17,828 nt of DNA from Chryseobacterium gleum (lineage in GTDB: Bacteria; Bacteroidota; Bacteroidia; Flavobacteriales_D; Sanyastnellaceae), in contig CAMCUG010000011.1 of NCBI GenBank assembly GCA_945878835.1, positions 1-17,828 on the forward strand. The letters run 5' to 3'. Position numbers and translations under genes: made by a program. Below, piece by piece: positions 6,722 to 12,703 of the stretch. Within the stretch, counting starts at the first letter, position 1. Each line of letters opens with the position of its first letter. Under the pieces are notes generated by a model. That model was not told where the DNA came from and made no database searches. It worked only from the letters and a program-made list of their open reading frames with translations.

Positions 6722-7057
6722 ATGGATTATTTGTTTGAGAAGAAGTGGAAGGAAACGCTGGAAACAGCGTCGAAAAATTTTGGCGAAACCCTAGATTATT
6801 CGGCTATTCTTTTGTTGATTGGACTACAGGAACTGGGAATATTCGATTTGAAATTCAAGAAAGATCAGAAGTTGGAACTCATGCACGTGGCCGTCTGCAC
6901 ATTATTAGAGCCATACGGGTATTATGAGTTTGAAGGAAGAGACGTAGACGGATGGCCGCACTTTGCTAAAAAAGAAGATCTCCCGGTGTTAAGCCCAGGA
7001 GATCAGGAAATTCTATTAAAAAAGGCAATGATGAGATACTTCGGAAACGAAGCGTAA
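6722..7057 (+). CDS. Conserved hypothetical cytoplasmic protein
   Basis: A 111-residue protein I do not recognise beyond its resemblance to unnamed Bacteroidota proteins. It has no signal peptide or membrane segment. It looks mainly helical, acidic overall, with an aromatic patch (YGYYEFEGRDVDGWPHF, residues 63-79) and an ending containing LSPGDQEILLKKAMMRYF (91-108). The codon usage looks like that of its neighbours and the reading frame is intact, supporting a real gene. Upstream, TACATTTT (6686-6693) and TATTTTTT (6700-6707) each match TAnnTTTG at 7 of 8 positions, so a promoter nearby is likely but not fixed. It ends 3 bases from the stop of the convergent lipoprotein gene. Confidence 0.7.
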   Translation: MDYLFEKKWKETLETASKNFGETLDYSAILLLIGLQELGIFDLKFKKDQKLELMHVAVCTLLEPYGYYEFEGRDVDGWPHFAKKEDLPVLSPGDQEILLKKAMMRYFGNEA

Positions 7058-7060
7058 ATC

Positions 7061-7447
7061 TTAAATCTCTATTGTTACCTCAGTTGTTTCTTGCTCTTCA
7101 ATCTTAATGATGCCAACGCCATAAAGCGCACCCTTGTATGCTTCAATGTCTAAAACGGCAAACCCAGCTTGACCAAGTTTGTAGTTTTCAGAATAATCCA
7201 TTGTTACTGTGCCAGTAGCATCTGTGGTTAATGTTGTGTCCAATGCAATCGCATTTGGAGGAGGAGGAGTTTGAGAAGGTGAACCGTACAAACGCACTGA
7301 AGCACCCTGCACAGGATCGCCGTTCGCATCTACAACACGAACTACCGCCACGGTAGGTTCTTCTTTAACACATGAGGTTAAGGTCATTGTAGTTCCCACT
7401 AAAAATAAAATTCCTAAAACAAATTGAAAAGTTCGTGTAGCCTTCAT
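7061..7447 (-). CDS. Putative lipoprotein with carboxypeptidase-regulatory-like fold
   Basis: A 128-residue predicted lipoprotein. The signal sequence ends in a lipobox LTSC with the acylated Cys at residue 26, so the protein should be anchored in an envelope membrane. The mature part reads like a small beta-sandwich of the CarboxypepD_reg-like/Ig-like type: VRVVDANGDPVQGASVRLYG, then a Pro-rich turn (QTPPPP), then TTDATGTVTMDY. These modules are common in Bacteroidota surface proteins and usually serve as structural or spacer domains; no enzyme motif is seen. I prefer ATG 7447 over an in-frame ATG at 7492, because the shorter form places the signal sequence at the N-terminus. It lies back-to-back with the cyclophilin gene at 7510 and tail-to-tail with the gene at 6722. 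Confidence 0.75.
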   Translation of the reverse strand: MKATRTFQFVLGILFLVGTTMTLTSCVKEEPTVAVVRVVDANGDPVQGASVRLYGSPSQTPPPPNAIALDTTLTTDATGTVTMDYSENYKLGQAGFAVLDIEAYKGALYGVGIIKIEEQETTEVTIEI

Positions 7448-7458
7448 AGACGTTTGCT

Positions 7459-7466
7459 TAATTTTG
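7459..7466 (+). promoter_or_regulatory. -7 promoter element for the cyclophilin-pheS pair
   Basis: TAATTTTG matches TAnnTTTG exactly and lies about 43 nt upstream of the ATG at 7510, in the divergent region shared with the lipoprotein gene. No good TTTG was found at the -33 position, so confidence is moderate. The leader ends in a run of A just before the ATG, typical of Bacteroidota start sites. Confidence 0.4.
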
Positions 7467-7509
7467 TCGACAATTATTCGGTTAAGTATCACAAATTAAA
7501 GAAAAAAAA

Positions 7510-8295
7510 ATGAATTCACGTCTATCTTTCTGCGGTTTTGCTATTTTTTCTTTCCTTCTATTCTTGAATGCGACAGGATGTAAATCGCAAGACCCCGTTA
7601 AAACGGGCGCTTCTAATTTAACCATTGGAGAGCCTGTACCTATTGAAAACAAAGAGAATCAAACAAATAACAACATGCAAACAGATCACACCAACACACG
7701 TATTAAGGTTACAACTTCACTAGGCGATATGGTTATTCGTCTTTATGACGAAACCCCGCAGCACAGAGATAATTTCATTAAGTTGGTTGAATCAGGATTT
7801 TACAACGATTTGTTGTTTCACCGTTGTATCCGTGGGTTTATGGCTCAAGGTGGAGACCCGAACAGTCGCGGAGCAGATGCAGGAACGCAATTGGGCATGG
7901 GTGGACCTGGGTATACCGTTCCAGCTGAGTTCAATTCGAACTTCATTCATAAGAAAGGTGCACTTGCGGCTGCGCGTCAAGGTGATTTTTCGAATCCAAC
8001 GAAAGCGTCAAGCGGAAGTCAGTTCTACATTGCTCAAGGACAAGCCATGACAGACGCTCAAATCAATCAAGTTGAACAATACGTGAAGCAAAAGAATGCG
8101 AATTTCGCTTACACCCCTGAGCAACGCGAATTATACAAGACCGTTGGAGGTACAGCGCAATTGGATATGGATTATACGGTATTTGGAGAAGTTGTGGAAG
8201 GATTGGACGTGCTTGACAAGATTCTTTCCATGCCAACTGCTGCCGGTGACAGACCACTTCAAGACATTAGCATGAAAATGGAGGTGATCAAGTGA
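7510..8295 (+). CDS. Cyclophilin-type peptidyl-prolyl cis-trans isomerase, lipoprotein
   Basis: Catalyses proline cis-trans isomerisation to help protein folding in the envelope. The protein has 261 residues. A signal sequence ends in a weak lipobox Ala-Thr-Gly-Cys with Cys24, followed by a low-complexity Asn/Gln-rich spacer to about residue 62. The cyclophilin domain follows: VTTSLGDMVIRLYDETPQHRDNF, then FHRCIRGFMAQGGDP (catalytic Arg and FMxQGGD core), ALAAAR, GSQFYIA and DYTVFGEVVEGLDVLDKI. An insert of about 40 residues (TDAQINQVEQYVKQ to TVGGTAQLD) between the QFYI and VFGEV strands is typical of Bacteroidota members. The stop codon overlaps the GTG start of pheS by 4 bases, so translation of the two is probably coupled. 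A lipid-anchored periplasmic location is inferred. Confidence 0.9.
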   Translation: MNSRLSFCGFAIFSFLLFLNATGCKSQDPVKTGASNLTIGEPVPIENKENQTNNNMQTDHTNTRIKVTTSLGDMVIRLYDETPQHRDNFIKLVESGFYNDLLFHRCIRGFMAQGGDPNSRGADAGTQLGMGGPGYTVPAEFNSNFIHKKGALAAARQGDFSNPTKASSGSQFYIAQGQAMTDAQINQVEQYVKQKNANFAYTPEQRELYKTVGGTAQLDMDYTVFGEVVEGLDVLDKILSMPTAAGDRPLQDISMKMEVIK

Positions 8296-9314
8296 GTTTG
8301 GTTGAACAAATAGAGCAACTGAAACTTGAAGTTGCTTCCATCCAACTCAACTCTGCCGATGAGGTAGAAGCTTTTCGTGTGAAATATTTAGGAAGAAAGG
8401 GTATCTTGAACGATTTGTTCGAGGCCTTCAAGACCATTCCAAACGAAGAAAAAAAGTTAGTGGGAGCAGTAATGAACGGATTGAAAACGTCCGTTCAAGA
8501 GAAAATAGATGAAGGTTCTTTGCAATTCAAATCGAATAAAGGTGACGTTGAAGTTCCCGATTTCACTCGCCCACATGGAGAGTGGACACACGGAAGTAGA
8601 CATCCCTTGCAGTTGGTTCGCGAAGAAATCCTTTCCATTTTTGAGCGCATGGGATTCAGCGTGGAAGACGGACCAGAGATTGAAGACGATTGGCATGTAT
8701 TCTCTGGATTGAATTTCTCACCGGAGCATCCCGCTCGTGATATGCAGGACACGTTTTTTGTGGAAGGTCAGCCGGATACTGTTCTTCGCACACACACGAG
8801 CAGTGTGCAAGTGCGAGTGATGGAAACGACTAAGCCGCCCATTCGCATTGTTATGCCAGGAAGGGTTTACCGAAATGAAGCAATCTCTAGCCGTGCGCAT
8901 TGTCAATTCCATCAAATTGAAGGATTGTACATCGATGAAGGTGTTTCTTTTGCCGACATGAAGCAAGTGCTTCAAATGTTTACGGAAGCGTTTTTCGGAA
9001 AAGCTAAGATTCGTTTGCGTCCTTCGTACTTCCCATTTACAGAGCCAAGCGCTGAGATGGATGTATATTGGGGATTGGAAACTCCAGCCGATCACAGAAT
9101 TACAAAAGGAACCGGTTGGTTGGAAATTATGGGCTGCGGAATGGTAGACCCGAATGTTTTGGCCGCCTCTGGAATAGATCCTGAGAAGTATTCTGGATTC
9201 GCTTTTGGAATGGGCATCGAACGAATTGCCATGCTGCGATACGGGGTAGATGATCTTAGGCACTTCTTTGAAAACGATATGCGCTTCTTGAATCAGTTCA
9301 AGAAAACCATATAG
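8292..9314 (+). CDS. pheS: Phenylalanine-tRNA ligase alpha subunit
   Basis: Catalytic subunit of the heterotetrameric phenylalanyl-tRNA synthetase, which charges tRNA-Phe in the cytoplasm. The 340-residue length is normal. The N-terminal coiled-coil arm (residues 1-80) binds tRNA. Class II motif 2 is visible in PGRVYRNEAISSRAH and motif 3 in GFAFGMGIERIAM (GMGIER at 306-311). HPLQLVREEI and FTEPSAEMDVYW are further family blocks. The start is GTG 8292, sharing four bases (GTGA) with the end of the cyclophilin gene. The beta subunit gene pheT is not next to it, as is usual in this phylum. A palindrome able to form a terminator begins 18 bases after the TAG stop. Confidence 0.96.
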   Translation: MSLVEQIEQLKLEVASIQLNSADEVEAFRVKYLGRKGILNDLFEAFKTIPNEEKKLVGAVMNGLKTSVQEKIDEGSLQFKSNKGDVEVPDFTRPHGEWTHGSRHPLQLVREEILSIFERMGFSVEDGPEIEDDWHVFSGLNFSPEHPARDMQDTFFVEGQPDTVLRTHTSSVQVRVMETTKPPIRIVMPGRVYRNEAISSRAHCQFHQIEGLYIDEGVSFADMKQVLQMFTEAFFGKAKIRLRPSYFPFTEPSAEMDVYWGLETPADHRITKGTGWLEIMGCGMVDPNVLAASGIDPEKYSGFAFGMGIERIAMLRYGVDDLRHFFENDMRFLNQFKKTI

Positions 9315-9332
9315 TAGTTTTTACAATAAGGT

Positions 9333-9349
9333 AGTGTACATTGTACACT
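9333..9349. promoter_or_regulatory. Perfect 17-bp palindrome upstream of pdhA (operator or pheS terminator)
   Basis: AGTGTACA, a central T, then TGTACACT: 8-bp arms with no mismatch. It begins 18 bases after the pheS stop and ends 16 bases before the -33 element of the pdhA promoter. Two readings fit. As DNA it is a symmetric site of the size bound by a dimeric repressor or activator. As RNA it folds into a 7-bp stem with a 3-nt loop followed by TTTTTATA, a weak intrinsic terminator for pheS. Both may be true. Confidence 0.6.
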
Positions 9350-9365
9350 TTTTATAGGAAGTCTT

Positions 9366-9394
9366 TTTGAACAAGGCCTTCGTAACTATATTTG
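9366..9394 (+). promoter_or_regulatory. Strong Bacteroidota promoter for pdhA-pdhC
   Basis: TTTG at 9366-9369 is followed after 17 nt by TATATTTG at 9387-9394, an exact match to both boxes of the Bacteroidota consensus with allowed spacing. The pdhA ATG is 16 nt beyond the -7 box, giving a predicted leader of about 12 nt. Confidence 0.75.
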
Positions 9395-9410
9395 CAAGGA
9401 ACAAAAAATT

Positions 9411-10445
9411 ATGGCAACAGCGTCGAAGTCAACAAAAAATGCGTCAACCCCAACAGGAGAACGCTTTACAAAGGCTACTTACTTAAAGTGGTATCGTGAA
9501 ATGCTATTGATGCGCAAGTTCGAAGAGAAGTGCGGTCAGTTGTACATTCAACAAAAATTCGGTGGATTCTGTCACTTGTACATTGGACAAGAGGCCATTC
9601 TCTCAGGAATGATGGAAGCGATTAAACCAACCGATAAGGTTATTACAGCATACCGTGACCACGCTCATCCTTTGGTGATGGGTTCAGATCCTAACCGTGT
9701 GATGGCTGAATTGTACGGAAGGTCAACAGGACTTTCAAAAGGAAAAGGGGGCTCTATGCACATGTTCGACAAAGAAAGAAATTTGTTTGGGGGACACGGT
9801 ATTGTTGGGGCTCAGATACCAATGGGAGCAGGTATTGCTTTCGCCGATAAATACAGAGGTGAAGATCACGTGACGGTTTGTTTCTTCGGAGACGGTGCTG
9901 CACGTCAAGGTGCTCTATATGAGACGTTCAACATGGCAATGACATGGAAGATTCCTTGCATTTTCGTTATTGAAAACAATCAGTACGCTATGGGTACATC
10001 TGTCGAGCGTACGTCGAATGTAACCGATTTGAAAACCCTAGGTGCTAGTTTCGAGATGCCTTCTGAATCTGTTGACGGAATGAATCCAGAAGCTGTTGCG
10101 GAAGCCTTCGACCGAGCGGTTGCAAGAGGAAGAGCAGGTGACGGCCCAACGTTGTTAGACATTCAAACTTACCGCTACAAAGGACACAGTATGAGCGATC
10201 CTCAGAAATACCGCAGCAAGGAAGAGGTTCAAGAGTATATTGATCAAGATCCTATTGAATTCGTTGTGAGAAAAATTCGCGATAACAAGTGGATGACTGA
10301 AACGGAAATAGAAGCAATGGAAGAAGAGATTAAGGCAGTGGTTCTAGCATCAGTGGAATTCGCCGAGAACTCGCCACTTCCAGAAAAGGAAGAAATTTAT
10401 AAAGACGTATATTCCCACGACGATTACCCTTACGTAACCGACTAA
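9411..10445 (+). CDS. pdhA: Pyruvate dehydrogenase E1 component, alpha subunit
   Basis: Thiamine-diphosphate-dependent decarboxylase half of the E1 alpha2-beta2 component, which converts pyruvate and transfers the acetyl group to the E2 lipoyl arm. The length is 344 residues. The thiamine-diphosphate motif starts at Gly160-Asp161-Gly162 (FFGDGAARQGALYETFN) and ends at Asn189-Asn190 (ENNQYAMGT). YRDHAHPLVMG and GKGGSMHMF (His-rich active-site loop) and the phosphorylation-loop equivalent YRYKGHSMSDPQKYR are also present. It is followed after 10 bases by pdhC. The beta subunit gene pdhB is absent from this window and must be elsewhere, as in many Flavobacteriales. A branched-chain 2-oxoacid E1 alpha is an alternative, but this sequence and its E2 partner read as pyruvate type. 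Confidence 0.93.
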   Translation: MATASKSTKNASTPTGERFTKATYLKWYREMLLMRKFEEKCGQLYIQQKFGGFCHLYIGQEAILSGMMEAIKPTDKVITAYRDHAHPLVMGSDPNRVMAELYGRSTGLSKGKGGSMHMFDKERNLFGGHGIVGAQIPMGAGIAFADKYRGEDHVTVCFFGDGAARQGALYETFNMAMTWKIPCIFVIENNQYAMGTSVERTSNVTDLKTLGASFEMPSESVDGMNPEAVAEAFDRAVARGRAGDGPTLLDIQTYRYKGHSMSDPQKYRSKEEVQEYIDQDPIEFVVRKIRDNKWMTETEIEAMEEEIKAVVLASVEFAENSPLPEKEEIYKDVYSHDDYPYVTD

Positions 10446-10455
10446 TAAAAAAATT

Positions 10456-11712
10456 ATGGCTGAAATAGTTCGTATGCCCAAACTAAGTGACACCATGACG
10501 GATGGAACCGTTGCGGCTTGGCACAAGAAGGTGGGCGATAAAGTTAAAAGTGGTGAGTTGCTGGCGGAAATTGAAACCGACAAGGCTACTATGGAATTTG
10601 AATCTTACGTAGACGGAACTCTTCTTTACATAGGTGTAGAGAAAGGAAAGACTGTAGCTGTAGATGCATTGTTAGCAGTATTCGGAAAGGAAGGCGAAGA
10701 TGTATCGGCTATCGTTGCTGCTGAAGGCGCTGCTCCTGCAGCGAAGGAAGAAGCACCAGTTACTGCGGCTCCTGCACTAAAAGCTCCAGTTGCTGAAGCC
10801 CCAAAGGCAGTTGCAACTCCATCACCAGTTGCTGCGGCGCATGCTCCAGCTGCAGCTCCGGTACCGTTCAATGACGGGCGTATGCGTGTGAGTCCATTAG
10901 CAAAGAAATTAGCAGAAGACAAAGGCTTACCGTTGCAATACATCCCTGGTTCAGGTGACGGCGGAAGAATTGTTAGAAGAGACGTTGATGCCTTCATGGC
11001 AGGTGCATCTGTGCAATCGGCGTCTGCGGTTGAATCATACACTGAAGAGAATGTTTCGCAAATGCGCAAGACCATTGCTCGCCGTTTAGCTGAAAGCAAA
11101 TTCACTGCACCGCATTTCTATCTAACCATGGAAATTAATATGGGAAGAGCGGTTGAAGCGCGTGCAGCAATGAATGCAGCAACCGGATCGAAAGTATCAT
11201 TCAACGACATGGTTGTTAAGGCAACAGCATTGGCATTGAAACAACACCCCAAGGTGAACTCATCTTGGCAAGGAGATACCATTCGATACAACCACCACGT
11301 TCACATGGGCATAGCGGTGGCAGTTGAAGAAGGGTTGTTGGTTCCCGTTGTGAGATTTGCTGATACAAAGACATTGGCTCAGATTAATCAAGAAGTGAAA
11401 ACATTCGCAGAGAAAGCGAAGACCAAAAAACTTCAGCCATCTGATTGGGAAGGAAACACCTTCACCATTTCAAATTTGGGTATGTTCGGAATAGAAGAAT
11501 TCACAGCTATTGTGAATCCGCCAGACGCATGTATTCTCGCCGTTGGTGCTATTCGTGAAGTTCCTGTTGTGAAGAACGGTGCTGTAGTACCTGGACACAC
11601 CATGAAATTGACATTGAGCTGTGATCACCGTGTAGTAGACGGTGCGTCGGGATCAGCATTCCTTCAAACATTGAAAGTAATGTTGGAAGAACCTGTTTTG
11701 ATGTTCATATAA
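10456..11712 (+). CDS. pdhC: Dihydrolipoamide acetyltransferase, E2 of pyruvate dehydrogenase
   Basis: Core component of pyruvate dehydrogenase; it moves the acetyl group from E1 to CoA. The protein has 418 residues. There is one N-terminal lipoyl domain with the lipoylated Lys43 in EIETDKATME. An Ala/Pro-rich flexible linker follows (about residues 88-137), then a peripheral subunit-binding domain (RVSPLAKKLAEDKGLPL to GRIVRRDVDAF). The C-terminal catalytic domain has the active-site block DHRVVDGASG with His391 and Asp395. Some family members carry two lipoyl domains; only one is present here. It lies 10 bases after pdhA in one transcription unit and is followed by a strong terminator. The E3 gene is not in view. 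Confidence 0.95.
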   Translation: MAEIVRMPKLSDTMTDGTVAAWHKKVGDKVKSGELLAEIETDKATMEFESYVDGTLLYIGVEKGKTVAVDALLAVFGKEGEDVSAIVAAEGAAPAAKEEAPVTAAPALKAPVAEAPKAVATPSPVAAAHAPAAAPVPFNDGRMRVSPLAKKLAEDKGLPLQYIPGSGDGGRIVRRDVDAFMAGASVQSASAVESYTEENVSQMRKTIARRLAESKFTAPHFYLTMEINMGRAVEARAAMNAATGSKVSFNDMVVKATALALKQHPKVNSSWQGDTIRYNHHVHMGIAVAVEEGLLVPVVRFADTKTLAQINQEVKTFAEKAKTKKLQPSDWEGNTFTISNLGMFGIEEFTAIVNPPDACILAVGAIREVPVVKNGAVVPGHTMKLTLSCDHRVVDGASGSAFLQTLKVMLEEPVLMFI

Positions 11713-11733
11713 TATTAGATTTTATAGAAAATG

Positions 11734-11760
11734 AAAAAGAGCACCACGGTGCTCTTTTTT
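11734..11760. terminator. Bidirectional intrinsic terminator between pdhC and the T9SS cargo gene
   Basis: GAGCAC (11739-11744) pairs with GTGCTC (11749-11754) around a CACG loop. The stem is flanked by AAAAA on the left and TTTTTT on the right, extending the helix and giving a U-tract on both strands. It sits between the stops of two convergent genes (11712 and 11779) and should end both transcripts. Confidence 0.88.
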
Positions 11761-11778
11761 CTTGCTCAGAAATAAAAT

Positions 11779-12621
11779 TTACTTCTTTACAAATCTCTTC
11801 GTGATAACGCTTCCGTTTACATTCAAACTTAACAAGTATGTTCCAACTTGAAGGTTGTTTACATCAATGCTTTGTTGCTGTGCACCAGGGAAGCGAGTAG
11901 CAGCTTCAGTTTGAACTTTCTTTCCAGTTAAATCATAAATGACATATTGAACCTTCGCAGATTCTTCCAATGAATAGTTCACTGTAATGTTTTCTGTTGT
12001 TGGATTTGGATAAAACGAAAAAGTGAAAGGTGAATTCTCTTGTTCAGAAATACCAACACCTGCAGGCGTAACAACTTGAGAGGCGTTGTAAATATAATCT
12101 CCAGTTGATGTACCGTTGTCGTTCGCGGCATTACCTGCGAAATACATAGTTATTGGGCCAACATCGGTTGCTGGCGCTGTCCACGTAAACGTGAATGAAT
12201 GGGCGTTAGCCGTAGCACCAGCGTTCGTATTATGTACAATATTTTTTCTTGAATTTCCTGAAATAGTTGCGTTTTTGGTTGTTGTGCCGGTTCCAGGAAC
12301 AAGGTTTCCTGCATTTGCTCCCGAAGGAAGCAACGCCTCTAGACCAACACCAAACAAAGATCTGCCTTGCTGCGTCACCGTTGCTGTTAGCGTATAGGTT
12401 TGTCCTGGCGTGTATTCCCAATTTACAAGGTCGGAGGAAGTAAGTGCAACCGATCCCCCCATGGAGTTGTTTGTGCTTCCTGTGTGACAACCCGGTTGGC
12501 TGCAGGTTTGCTCACCTGGAGAACCTGTAGCGCCTGCCTTACCGTTACTGGTTTCTATTCCTGCAAAGAATAACATTCCAGCGGCACCTAATGTGAAAGT
12601 TAAATGATAGAATTTTTTCAT
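11779..12621 (-). CDS. T9SS-exported protein with Reeler-like (choice-of-anchor V) domain
   Basis: A 280-residue exported protein. It has an N-terminal signal sequence (hydrophobic TFTLGAAGMLFFAG). Next comes GATGSPGEQTCSQPGCHTG, the cysteine-containing start typical of Bacteroidota choice-of-anchor V/Reeler-like domains. Here the cysteines read Cys40-x4-Cys45-His46 instead of the more usual CxxCH. A beta-sandwich of about 140 residues follows (YTPGQTYTLTATV, FTFTWTAPATDVGPITMYFAGNAAN). The last 75 residues are a type A T9SS sorting domain: FYPNPTTENITVNY, VIYDLTGKKV, LQVGTYLLSLN and a final KRFVKK. The protein should be carried across the outer membrane by T9SS, with the tail removed. It has its own promoter-like boxes and lies downstream of the alpha-oxoamine synthase. 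Its biological role is not known. Confidence 0.87.
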   Translation of the reverse strand: MKKFYHLTFTLGAAGMLFFAGIETSNGKAGATGSPGEQTCSQPGCHTGSTNNSMGGSVALTSSDLVNWEYTPGQTYTLTATVTQQGRSLFGVGLEALLPSGANAGNLVPGTGTTTKNATISGNSRKNIVHNTNAGATANAHSFTFTWTAPATDVGPITMYFAGNAANDNGTSTGDYIYNASQVVTPAGVGISEQENSPFTFSFYPNPTTENITVNYSLEESAKVQYVIYDLTGKKVQTEAATRFPGAQQQSIDVNNLQVGTYLLSLNVNGSVITKRFVKK

Positions 12622-12625
12622 TTTC

Positions 12626-12654
12626 TAAATATAATGATAGTTCCTTAAAACAAA
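12626..12654 (-). promoter_or_regulatory. Promoter of the T9SS cargo gene, almost touching the ATG
   Basis: On the minus strand TTTG (12654-12651) is followed after 17 nt by TATATTTA (12633-12626), a 7-of-8 match to TAnnTTTG. Only 4 nt (GAAA) separate the -7 box from the ATG at 12621. The transcript would then be leaderless or have a leader of one or two bases. Confidence 0.5.
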
Positions 12655-12658
12655 TTGA

Positions 12659-12670
12659 CTTCCGAAGAAG
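12659..12670 (-). terminator. Weak UUCG-capped hairpin after the alpha-oxoamine synthase gene
   Basis: On the minus strand CTTC-TTCG-GAAG forms a 4-bp stem with the very stable cUUCGg tetraloop, followed by the T-rich TCAATTTGTTTTAA. It lies 34 bases after the stop at 12704 and just before the -33 box of the next gene. The stem is short, so this is only a candidate terminator. Confidence 0.25.
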
Positions 12671-12703
12671 CTAATTTTAAAATATGAGTAATCGGAATTA
12701 ATC

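Noticed and set aside
6977..7004. Inverted repeat GATCTCC / GGAGATC inside the gene at 6722-7057
   Set aside because: Seven-base arms with a 14-base loop inside coding sequence, no T-tract, and not at a gene end; likely chance.
8718..9263. 181-codon open frame on the minus strand opposite pheS
   Set aside because: pheS is intact with all class II motifs. The antisense protein has no recognisable domain and odd His/Ser/Arg composition.
10626..11105. 159-codon open frame on the minus strand opposite pdhC
   Set aside because: It is the complement of the Ala/Pro linker and neighbouring domain of pdhC. The composition (Ala/Thr/Ser runs) is explained by the real gene.
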